Of a DNA stretch of 64,000 bases, positions 32,783 through 44,700 are shown one piece after another. The DNA comes from Amoebophrya sp. A120 (taxonomy: Eukaryota > Sar > Dinophyceae > Syndiniales > Amoebophryaceae): positions 8,578,882 through 8,642,881 of the forward strand of contig CAJINV010000004.1 in the NCBI GenBank assembly GCA_905178155.1, in the 5' to 3' direction. The notes beneath the pieces were generated by a model. It had not been told where the DNA came from, made no database searches, and saw nothing but the letters and a program-made list of their open reading frames with translations. How positions within the stretch are numbered: position 1 is the first letter of the stretch; every line of letters begins with the position of its first letter. Both the position numbers and the translations under genes were made by a program.

Positions 32783-35700
32783 TCAAAAGCTCAAAAGGAG
32801 CTGCACCGTCTCGACGCCGTTTGGGAAAGCCAGACCGTAACCTTCCGGAGGCATACTCGGGCTGGTGCTCTATCCTGAGAAAAAACATCCCCGCCCCATA
32901 GTTGTCATGCTAAACAGAAGTGCGACCCGCTATGCCTCCCCCTGTGCAAACGGCCGCAGATGGCTGTCACGCAAGGTTTGCACCTACAGGAACGGTTGTC
33001 ATGCGCGTTCCCATGAGAGTTAGTTGTCATGTTTGTGCATTTGTAATGCTGCAAACAGGACAAGCAGATAGATATGTGATACGGCTGTCCTTCTCCTTAT
33101 TCCCCTGATGTACTACAATACAGAGGGAACAAATAACTTGTGATGCGTCTGCCTTGCAAAATCCCAAGCTGGAATCTGTGATGGGGATGTTTTTACATAG
33201 GATACGTCCCAGCATTGATTTAGAAAGTACCCGTGCTGGTCCAAGGGGTTTCTGACGTACAAGGTATCCTGTGTAAAAACGAACCCACCCCCGAGTTGTC
33301 ATGCAAAATGGCATGCATACAAATACAATGTAGTTTCTCATGCGCAACCCAATGAGGAGCATCTTCTAATGCTACCTGGGTTGCATCATTTCCGATGCTC
33401 TAATATGGATAAGGTAATGGACTTGTGATGCGGCTGCGCTAGCTAATCACGACTATGCTGGAACTACCTCGCAGACTTGTCGTGCGCAAAAATACTGATC
33501 CAAACCTTGCTGATTTGTGTACTTCCTAGCAGGACCGCGAAAATCTTGACTCTGCTGAGGTGTCGTGAGCCCCGGCTTTTACACAGCATACCAGCGTTTC
33601 CCTTGACTTTCTCGCCCCAGCTCCTCATCGGCCTGATACTGGCCAAAGCGCTCCATCAAGTTCCTCCACTTGCCCTCAAAGGAATTGTCGTAGTTTTCCC
33701 GCAAAAATTTATGGGTTTTTTCCTTTTGTTCTTCCTTCTCGCTCAGGGAAGCCGGGAGTTGTAGTCGCGAGCAGGAGTTGTAGTCGCGAGCAAGAATTGT
33801 TCTCATTTAGATGTAGAGACATCGAAGAACGAGGACACAAAAACGCAAATAAGCGACAAAGAAATGAAGAGCAAGCCGAAACGACGCAACATGTTCGTGA
33901 CGCCGGCGTTGCGGGGTCTTTCCGTGTTTGTCATGACTGGTGGACTGACGTTGTGCTTCGGTTCGGTCTTTTTCTTGACGAATTCCATCCTCGTCGAGTT
34001 TGTGCTGGATCCGCTTGCGGCAAATACGGCCATCGCCCTGCCAGTTCGATTGGCGATCGAGCTTGCCATCTCCCTCCTGGTGTTTCTCATCTGGGTCCCC
34101 TTGGCGGCGCACTACTGGGGGAAATCCGTCGCGATTGCGATCTTTGTACCGCTGCCCTACTGGATTTCCGCCGAGGTCTACGAGGAGAGTCAGCAGCCGG
34201 GTAGTCATTTTGCCGGCGAGGGTGATGATGCAAAGCGGGAACGCGAAAAGCAGCGCAAACGCCGCATGAGGGAAACCTTCGAACATATTCCTTGAAAATC
34301 AACCATACCCATCCAATTTGTCACGTAAAACATGAAGGAAGTTCTGTGTTTGTCATGCAGATGCAAAGAAAGAATGGGGATGGTCAATTTTCAGGGAATA
34401 GAACAGATTAAGATCGTCTACTTCTTTTCGACAGACTTGATTCGCATCACGCTCGGACGGGGTATTTTGATGCGGTACAGTGGGTATTCGGTTTTGCTAC
34501 TCCTTCTCACCGACTTCGTCTACCACATGTGGCACTTTGGATTTCGCCAGCGCGAGTCTCTGCTGCTTTTCAGTGTGGTCGCCGCAGCAAAAAATCGCAA
34601 CGTCCGGCGAATGCAGTCGACGCGTTTTCCCGTCTGGTTTCGTGTGATCGACCTGTGGACGCAGTTTCGCAACCGCGCCCCACTCTGGTTCACGATAGGC
34701 TGGCATGAGACCTGGGATTTCGCGGAAATGCTTAGTATTCGGGAGACCGGGGAAGGGTTGAAGAAAACAACTGACGTATCATATGTAAAAACGTCCCCAC
34801 ACCAGAGTCAAGTTGGGAACCTAGGAAGACAAATCCACAAGTTTTGGGAGCCACGCATAAGAAGTTGCAGTCCGTAGTGTAGTGCATGTAAGCAAGGACC
34901 ACCGCATCACAAATCCATCTGCTTATCCTGTTTACAGCATTACAAATTCTAGAACTCGATTGGAAATGCCACTCATGGAGATGCGCATCACAAATCTTCC
35001 TGTAATCGCAAATCTGCATGATAACTATGGGGTGGGAATGGTTTTACTCAGGATATGACGACGATGCGCCCGATTCTGACGCCGACGATGACGACGACGA
35101 TGCTCAGGATATGACGACGACGATGACGCATGAACAGAACAACGATTAGCCCGATTCTGTCTTCGTCCACGACTCCCAGGACCGCGGTGCACGAACTCAA
35201 CAAGGAGCACCAGCAGCACGTCGATTCGACAACGCCGAGGGCGGTCGGCAGAAGCGAGACGGGGCTGAGAAGTGTCGTCGGTGAAAAGGACAAAGGAGAA
35301 AATGACAAGCAGATGATGTCGATGAGTACCGACTACGGAAAATCAAACACAAACACCTGCGACAGCACCCACCCGCCCCGGCCCGATGAGAAGCACCAGG
35401 ACGTCATGGGTTTTTTCCTTTTGTTCTCCGTTCTCGCTCAGGGAAGATGACAAATTTGAGTAGAGCGGAGACCCAGTTTGTCATGCTGTTTGGGTAAGGA
35501 AGACGCCTTCTGTCATGCTACTTTAGCAGCTCTATTTCTACTTCGAAACAGACTTACAATCTGCCTCCCTTGCCTACTCTGCAAGACAGGCAGTTTCTGC
35601 GTTGCATTTTATGCATGACAAACTATTTCAACTTTGACGATTTCAATCCTGACAATTCCATAGCGGCGGTGGGCCAAGCACGGTACCAGCAGCACGCCGG

Positions 35701-38700
35701 CGGGTCGCACTTCCACCCGTCTCAGCAATATCCAAAAAAAAAAAATTGTTGGTGTAACTGTAACTTTCTTGCTGGAACAGCATGACAAATCCGACTGGCA
35801 TGAGAGCAAAAACCTGTCATGCGCAGATAGTACGTGAAAACGCAATTGAATGGACCCTACAAGGCATGCCCAGCATGACAGACGCAATGATCTTGCAGGT
35901 TGCGCATCACAAAGTTACACTAGCAATGTTTTTTCCTTCGATCAGCAAGGCGCGAACAACAGTGCGGACAAGTTTAACATTAACAAGGAGTACACGGGCG
36001 TCGTGAAGAGCTACAACACGGACAAGGGCTACGGTTTCGTGTATTACAATGAAAAATGCCCCCACCCCGGAACTTGGGAGTATTTGTATTGCAAACCTTT
36101 CCAAATGAAACATTCGCCCTCTTGCATCTATCACCATCACAGGTTTCCAATCGTGAATAGCAAAAATCTGTATTGCAAAAGACCCCAGCAAGGGCGGCGC
36201 TTGTCATGCAAGCGCTGCGATACACCCCTAGACTCTGCATCAGAAAGATTCATACTCCTTTCAGGCATGACAAAAAGTTTTCATTTGGAAACTGCGCATC
36301 ACAAATTTTTGCAATTTTGGGGGTGGAGGTATTTTTCACTGTAATATCGTGGACTGCAGCGACGTGAAATCGCACTTCCAGCGGGACACGTTTATCAAAT
36401 GCAAAAATGTCTGGGTCTGGAAAGTTGGAACTTGTGATGCTACCTTTGGACTCTACAGAAAATCTGTATTGCATGGACAGCATAAGAGGTGTGGTTTGTG
36501 CTTCGCGGAGAGGGCACGCAAAAATTTATGGGTTTTTTCCTTTTGTTCTCCGTTCTCGCTCAGGGAAGCGGGGTCGAAAGCGGTGAACGCACGGTCCATC
36601 TCCTCGCCCTCGACATCGTCGGGTGGTTCTGCTACATTCGCATGGATGGCCTTCGGCAGCGAAAAACCAACTTGGGGGATCAACAGAGGAAAATTGGGGT
36701 GAAAGTGCGACGGGTCAACCGATAATAACTTACGGCCATTCGCCCACCCCTGTTGACCCGGCGTGTCTTCTAGATAGACGTCCCCCGCGTCTTTTAGTTG
36801 CCTTTCCGTGAAAAAAAACTCATTTCCTCCGCGCAGCAAGACGTCTTTGTGCGCCAGTATTGCAAGGAAAAATCCCCCCTCCCCATATCAAAACGAAACT
36901 TCTCATGCTGGATTTGTGTTACACAAGTCAGCTTTGTATTGCAGGAAGGCACTGCGGCCAGATGCCCAGGCCAGGTAGGGGCGTATGGGTCTAGTTGTTC
37001 AGCATGGAAAACGGCTCCCCTTTAAGCCCACCAGCATGACAAATCGCTTCCCTAATGGGGCGGAAGCTTCTGCCCTTGTCGTCTTGCAAGACGCATGTGA
37101 TTTGTGACCTCAAATCAGCAACACAAATTTGCGGAAACATAGGTTTTCAATATGGGGAGGGGGGATTTTCAATTTTGATAGCCAGCCTCGCGTAGTCGAT
37201 GGGGACCGGCACCTCATGTTGGTGCAACTCCGTGCCTATCAACTGTAAAAATGTCTGGGTCTGGAAGATTCTGGGACTTGTCATGCACGTGTTGCATGAG
37301 CCATGATGTCTGTGATGCATGCCCTAGCATCAACGGCCTTCTGAGGGATTCTTGATGCCTATTCCGCATGACAAATGCCCTCCCCGCGTAGAAAAAACTA
37401 GAATCCTTTTGCTGCTCATGCAGCACAAATTTTTTAGGCATCCAAATGCAGCATCACAAGTTGCATTCTTCCAGACCCAGACATTTTTCCAGTTGATAGT
37501 GCCCACGTGGGGAATTGACTCAGGTCGGCCGGGGAGAATCCGCAGGCGGTGGTTTTCCGACACAAAAGTCAGTGTAGAAGTACTGTCCGAGAGCGGGCCC
37601 CCCAGGTTGCGAGCTTCATCTTTCGCCTGCTGACGCACGGTGGCTTGATGATTCACAGCGCCGATCCGCTCGCTCAAATCCTTGCGTTTTTTTCCCTCGT
37701 CCGCTTGTTGCCCGGCTTCCGCCCACGCAACAAAGGCTGCCTTCTGCCGCTGATACAAGTCTTCATCCCACGCAAACCCGGCTGCAGCAGTCCAGCCAAC
37801 AAATTTCTCGCGGAACTTCGCGAACTCGATCTCCAGGTCGCTCTCCTTCGCATCCGCCATGATCGGCGGTAAAGCGGGCGCCTCCTTCGGCGCGCGGCGT
37901 GCTGACGAGCCCTGCTTCGTCTTGGATTTATTTGTCGTCGGTGGTTTCAACACCACGTCGGCGGTGGTTTCTTCACGTCCTAGCCACGTCCGGAACTCTT
38001 ATTGTGAGGAAAAATCCCCCCTCCCCATAACAGAACGGGATACTTCTCAAAATTTGTGATGCTGATTTGAGGTCACAAATCGTCTCTGTATTGCAAGCAG
38101 ACAAATAAAAGAACCCCGCCGCGTTCTGCAGGCAATTTGTGATGGTGTCTGGCCTACAGAGAATGTCCCTACCTTGCTAGGCGCCTACACCAAAACATCC
38201 CTAATCCCGCTTTGTATCTGTCTGCAGTCCTCTACTGCACGACAAAGCCGATTTGTGTACACAAATCCCGCATCACAGATTTCCATTTCGATATGGGGTG
38301 AGGGGATTTTTCCTTTTGATAACTCTTCTCGTTTCTTCCGGTCCCGTTCGGAGAGCAGGAGCGTTTCACCTGCTTATCCTGAGTAAAGACGTCCCCACAC
38401 CAGAGTTGTCACGCAGATTTGCAATGGCAGGAACATTTGTAATGCGCATCGCCAGGAGAGGAATTTTTAGTCGTGTTTTGGAATTTGTAATGCTGTAAAC
38501 AGGATGAGCAGATGGATTTCTGATGCAGCTGGCCTTGCGAACCTGCACTACACTACGGACTGCGACTTGTGATGCGTGACGCCCAAAAGTTCTAGGTTTG
38601 TGTTGCAAAATCCCAATCTTGACTCTGGTGTGGGGATGTTTTTAATCAGGATACTGCTTGCTTCTTATTCTTTTCTATCGCTAAAGATTTTACTAGGACG

Positions 38701-41700
38701 CTTCCCTTTTCGTCCGATGCCTGCATGGTTTCGTCGCCAAAGCGAAACAGCTTCCACAGGGAAAAATGTCCGGAGTGTTGCCCTTGTTCCATTTTTTCCG
38801 CCGGTAAACCGAAGCGGTTTGTTCGAAGGAGGTACGACAAGAATTTGGTCAAAAAGTGGTCGTTCTGCGTCCACTATCCTGCGAAAACAGGTACTATCGT
38901 TCCTTCGTATGAATTATTATGCCATCTTGCATGACCACAAATCTGCTTTTTTTCTCCTAAAATTCTGCATGACACATTCAATTTGAAACTGCACTTTTCA
39001 TTTTGAGAAAAATGCGGTTATGCGACTGTCATCAGTCTGATGAAGATGTTCATACTAGTACACGACAGTGTTTTATTTTTGTTGCATATCCAGAGGTCGT
39101 ACTCGTAGCTCCGCTGGCCCTGAATGTGGAGGGAATACCCAGCGTGCAAGTAATCGTCGTCCACTGCTTCCACAGGCGTGCTTTTGTCCGGAATCAGGAA
39201 GGGCCGCACGGCAAACAACATATCTTTATCTTCGTCTTTGACGGCGACACTGCTGGCTCCTGCTTCTTGTTCCTGGTACAGCGTGTTTCTGTCCGCGCCA
39301 AAATGAATCTTGCGCCGCTCCTGTCGGTCTCGTTCAAAACTCGCTTGCCAGCCGTGTTTTTTGAAAAATGCTCCAAACTCGTTGTTTTCCCTTTTCATCT
39401 CGACCGGCAGCTATCGATTGCAAACAAAAATCTGGGAGTAGATCCGGAAAAGAAAAGCACTCAACTGGTCATGGTGAGTAGAAGGGCATGACAGAACGAT
39501 GCATCACAAAAAATGTTTCGGCCGAAAGTGCACGGGTTTCGCACGACGAACTCTCTCCCAGGACGACAGAAAAAGCGGTCACTCCTCGTCCTCCTGGAAT
39601 CATGCATTTACAACTCCGCCGGATTCAACTCCTTCTAATCTCGCATCACAAATTACCCGGACCCAGATCATTACTTGCAATGCATAGGAACGGATCATCC
39701 ACCCATTTACGGTGCTGACTAAGACGCAGGAAAGCGAAAGGAGGTTCGTCACTAATCCGCATCTCTATGCACTGCAAATCCTACGCCCTGGGCCCGGAGG
39801 AATAAAATCAGGCTCGTCTCATACTCGACGAGCATGATGACTCTCAAGTCTACTGTCATGGATGCACACTGACGTTTCGAAAAGCCTCATTTTCGTGCTA
39901 TGCAGAAACGAAGGAGTTTGTGACGCAGAATTGCCACCGCACAGCGACCTAAAGAAAACCAAAATTTGTCATATTTGGCCGTCAACATATATGCGCATTT
40001 TATCCTCGTCGTGCTTTGTTTTTATCGATCCACAGCATCACAAGTTTCTTTTTCCAAAAAATGGACCCAGAGAGCAGGAACTATTCATTGCACGTGGATA
40101 ATCTGCTTATCAAAAGGAAAAATCCCCCCTCCCCATATCAAAACGAGGTCTCTGATGCAGGATTTGCGTACACGAATAAGATTTGTCTTGCTGGAGAGGA
40201 ATGCAGCCCCATACTGAACCTAAGTAGAGAGGCTCTGGCCTAGGCGTCTAGCATGAGAAACGTCCGTGCTGTAGGCCCATCAGCATCACAAACCGCCTGC
40301 ACAATGCTGCGGAGCTTGTGGAGTTGCCTTCTTGCAAGACAGACGCGATTTGAGGTCTCAAATCAGCAACACAAATTTCCGGAAACATACCTTTTCGATA
40401 TGGGGAAGGGGGATTTTTCCTCTTAATACTGCTGATGCTGGGATTTGTAGTACCGCTGCCAAGCCTGAAACTCGAACAGCTGATAGGGCGTCTCACCACC
40501 TCCCGCTGCATTTTTCCCCTTTAGCAAATGGTCCCTCTCGCTTTCCAGGAGCGTCTCCTGATCCCGGAACGGAATTTTAAATTCAATGGACCCATTTGCA
40601 CCGGCCTCGCGGAGATCTTCCCATGTAGGCGGCTTTGCAGATAAGCGTCCGCCGTGCATCCACGGGAACGGAGGGGTTGTCTTCTTTTTACTTCTTGTTT
40701 CCCCCCCGTCCGGAGTGGCGGAGGTCAACTGCTTCGCCCACAGCAGGCGGGCAACAAAGTCTGCCGGTATCTCCGTCTCTTCCCCTCCTCCCGGCGCCGG
40801 AAGACGTTGTTGTTCCCCCATCCGAGGTGGAGGAGGTGGTTCTTGCCGCACATAGTTGTCTTGCAAAACTTTTCGGGTCACCAGCAACGGCACGCTTTCC
40901 GCTTGCATTCTTCTGCCTCCGAGGTCGCCCAGGTGGTCCATACGGCTCACCACCTGCCGCCAGATGTACTCGCAAGCGTTGAACATCGCATCTGTCTCCA
41001 GCTGCCTCTGGTACTCTTCTTGCTGCGTCGCTTTGTCAGCCGTAATCAGGTGAAAGTAGCGACCAAAATGCTCACAAAATTCCAGGTAGGGCAATTCTCT
41101 ACTCGGCCCTTTGATGTGGTCCTCCTCGTCTTTGCCTAGATGCTTATCGGCAAACTTTTTCAATTCCTTCCGGTTAAAGTGCCGAAACACACCGGGATCG
41201 TCGAGCAGGAATTTCCGGAGCGCCTTTTTCGGCACCCTCTTGCCCTCCCAGTTACGATCACCGTGCCCCTTCGTGCCGATCCGTAAGACGAACGGTTTGT
41301 CCGGGCTGACTTTTAGCGTGAGCCGGTCCGTATCAAATGCAAAAATGTCTAGGTCTGGAAGAATGCCAGGCTTGTCATGCAGGTTTTCCATGACCCATGA
41401 GGGCTGGTATGCAGGACATAGCATTACAGATTCTGTGAGAGTTCTATCATGCCTAGCCTGCATGAGAAACCGCCTCACGATTAGGTCAAAAATGGACAGC
41501 TTTTGGTAATCGTGCAACACAGATTCTTACATGATTCAGATTTAGCATGACAACTTCCACTTTTCCAGACCCAGACACTTTTGCATTTGATAGGCCGCCT
41601 GGCCGTCGTACTCGTAGGCGTTGGCCTCGTTCATCTTGTCCTCTAGGGGCATCTATCAAGTGCAAAAGTGTCTGGGTCTGGAAGGATGGAACTTGTGATG

Positions 41701-44700
41701 CGCATTTCAGAAGAACACACAAAAATCTCTGATGCATAGGCAGCAAAAGCTGCTCACTTTCTGTCACCAAAATGAGGGATTTGTCATGCGGATTCAGCAT
41801 TGCGGAAGTTTCCCGAAACCTGTGATGCTAGAGCTTCCATGCCAGACCTTCTGTGTCATGCAGAAGCAGCATGACTCTTCCAGACCCAGACATTTTTGCG
41901 GTTGATAGCATCACGTGCATCAAGAGGTCATTTTCCCTGCTCTTCAAAACGACGATCCCGTAATTTTTCTGCGGGTACTTGGACGGCTTCTGCTGGCGAC
42001 TGCGCTGAGGCCGTCGTGGTACTTGGACGGGTTCTCCCTTCTGCCTTGCCGGTTTCTTATTTCCGCCATGATCCACTTCTCGGTCGCTGCTGCCCTCGCT
42101 CCCGTCTTCAGCGCCGGCTCCGTCCGAACCGTCTGCGCCTCCGAGCAGCGGGTCGGAGGACTCTACTTTGGTGGATTTGAACCGAAACAGCCCAAAGGTG
42201 GCTTGCCTTTCCGCAAACAAGCGCAAAAAGTCTGCAAACTTCTTGCCCACGCGGATCCGCGCGTCCCACAGCAGCCCGGCTTGCTGCTTCTGGATATGGA
42301 AGCGTCAGGTTTGAAATCGTCAAAGTTGAAATAATTTGTAATGCATAAAATGCATGACCCGAGGCACGTGTGTTGCAGAGCAGGCAAGTGAGGCCGATTG
42401 TAAGCCTGTTTGGGGTTCCAGCTAGAGCTGCTAAAGTAGCATGAGAAAATCGCTCTTCTTTGCCTAAACAGAATGACAAAGTGGATTTAGGGACCACCAA
42501 AATTTGTCTTGCGCCACTTGCAAACTGGGTTCCAACTGGCATCCATTTTATGCATGACAAATTACTTCAACTTTGTCGATTTCAACTCTGACACATCCAT
42601 ACTGGAAACTCGCGAAATAACTATCCTCCAGCCTGTATGCCTTGTAAACATGTCTGGGTCTGGAAGGGTGCAAGCTTGTGATGCGGATTCTGCTTCTGGC
42701 ACAGACAATAAAAATCTGTGTTGCAACATAGTCAGCGAATGTATCATGATGTGCGTCTTTTTGTGTCCAGGACGTCGAGAGGGCATTTCTCATGTCATGG
42801 TGCCCTGTGCGGCGCATCACAGATCTTCTTCTTCTTCGAAATGCAAAAACTGCATGAAATGCGCTTGCTACCTCTTTCCAGACCCAGACATATGTCCATC
42901 TGGTAGCTTGACCAAAAAGTCCGACGCACCAACCAAGATTAGCTTGCGCAATTTCGCTTTTTTAGTCTTGTTCTGTTCTCTTTTCACTTGTGGCTCGTGT
43001 GTCGCAACCTCTTGTTCTAATTGCCTCAGCCTATCTTCCAAGTTTTTCACGTGTTCAAGCCTCTTTTCCAAGTCGCTTCGTGTCTCTTCTGCCATGAAGG
43101 AAAAGACCTCTTTTTCCCTCGCCAGAGTCGCCCACCGGGCCTCGAGTTCCGTCGCCCGCAGCAGGCCGGCGCCACCCGTAGAAGTACTACCCAGGAGATC
43201 ACCAAATGCAGAGTCATCTTCGGTTTCTTCCACCTCATCGTCCTCCACCTCGTTTCTTGTTACCAGTGCCTCGTTTGCTTTTTCTGTGGACGGAAAAAAC
43301 TGCTGCTGTGCGTCCCCCGTAGATGACCCCCCGGTCGACTTGTTCCACCGTAGAAGCTTCCTTTCCGCGTCCCGCAGTTCTTCCATCTGTGGCTGACAAT
43401 TTTTCCCGTACACCGAGCTAATTTCTGCCAGCATTGCCACCACCAAAGGGAGCCACCGCATGTGGACAATGTTGGCGTGAATGTGCTCCTTGTCCGACGG
43501 GAGCTTCCCGTGCGGGCACTGAATTAGGTGCCGGGACTGTGGACCACCGCTGGCGCACTGTGTGAGTCCTCCAGGGGTCGTGCTGCCATGGTCGTGTTCT
43601 CCAGTTTGATCACCCGCCCCCTGGCCCGAAACAATGCACGTCTCACAGCGGCATTCGCGCTGGTACTTGTTTCTCGTGAAAATCGCCGTTTGCACAGCGT
43701 GCAGATGCTTGCTCCATTCCAGCGTGTGCGTACACAAACGCTGCTTGGCTTTTTCCACCCTGGTTCCCAGGTTTTTGACTGTCTTTTTTCCTTTGTCAGT
43801 ATTAATCAAGTTATCCTTTATTTGCAGTTTTTCCTGAAACTCTCCCACATCCCGCAAGACGCTTTCTGCGTCTTGGAGGCTTTGCGCGTCTTTATTTCTT
43901 GCTAGAAGAAAATCAGAAGCGAAGCTGGCCGGTTCACTCTTGTCCAACACCCAGCGGACGCAAGTGTCTGCGTTCTTCAACTTTTTCTTCGATTTCACGC
44001 CCGTTATCAAAAGGAAAAATCCCCCCTCCCCATATCAAAACGAAACTTCTGATGCTGGATTTGGGTACACAAATCAGCTTTGTATTGCAGGAAAGCACTG
44101 CGGTCAGATCCCAAGCGAGGGAGGGGCGTATGCGTCTAGTTGTTCAGCATGGCAAGCGGCTGCCCTTTAAGCCCAACAGCATGACAAAGCGCTTCCATAA
44201 TGGGGCGGAAGCTTCTGCCCTTGTCTTCTTGCAAAACAAATGCGATTTGTGACCTCAAATCAGCAACACAAATTTTCGGAAATATGCCTTTCCAATATGG
44301 GGAGGGAAGATTTTTCCTCTCAATACCCGTAACAGCATCCTTGCAGGCCTGTTCTACTTCAGGGAACGAGGAAAAATGCCTCCCCATTCGTAAATAGTCC
44401 TTGACCACTTGCACCATTGCCTGTAACGCGGCCCGGAACGGCATTTTGGCCTCTCGGTAAGACTCGTACAGCCGTTTGCAGTCGGTTGGAGGTGGATTAA
44501 TATTCACCTTGCTATGGCCGTGGGCGCCAACATCGTCCACAGGGTCGGCTTCCACCGCTCCCCCTACACTTGGCAGCGGTGCCGGTGCGACGAGCTGGCC
44601 TGCGCTTACTGATGTTCCGCTTTTCATGGTACCAGTATCCGGGCCGTGAGGTCGTCGTGCACGACTGGGCGAGCGAGATTTACGTTTACCGCTGCGGCTC

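Larger units (their letters stand above)
35663..36392 (+). pseudogene. Fragment of a cold-shock gene duplicate (linker plus third domain)
   Basis: Exon pieces 35663-35728, 35942-36041 and 36347-36392 encode AAVGQARYQQHAGG, NNSADKFNINKEYTGVVKSY, NTDKGYGFV and DCSDVKSHFQRDTF. These are nearly identical to residues encoded at 25480-26284 on the minus strand. The copy has no start, no end and no other domains: it is cut within introners at both sides (35447 and 36516). It carries elements at positions where the parent has none, and lacks the two the parent has (25527-25858 and 25957-26216). Confidence 0.82.
33753..36516. mobile_element. Nested insertion of about 2.8 kb splitting the 1635-aa gene
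   Basis: Bounded by the 53-bp direct repeats and subdivided by a third, 42-bp copy at 35405-35446. The first unit (33753-35404) carries a plus-strand membrane-protein gene. The second (35447-36516) carries plus-strand cold-shock exons truncated inside introners at both ends. Host coding sequence resumes in frame on the two sides. Its origin (transposition, repair-mediated capture or assembly error) is unresolved. Confidence 0.65.

Noticed and set aside
35130-35450. Hydrophilic plus-strand frame after the membrane-protein stop
   Set aside because: It is in a different frame, is preceded by a stop, and runs into the 42-bp repeat. Possibly untranslated or remnant sequence.
40081-40105. Stop codon a few codons after HQQ as the end of the 1635-aa protein
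   Set aside because: The stop lies inside a degenerate introner with 4/5 matching duplications. Removing it continues the frame through several kilobases of further exons.
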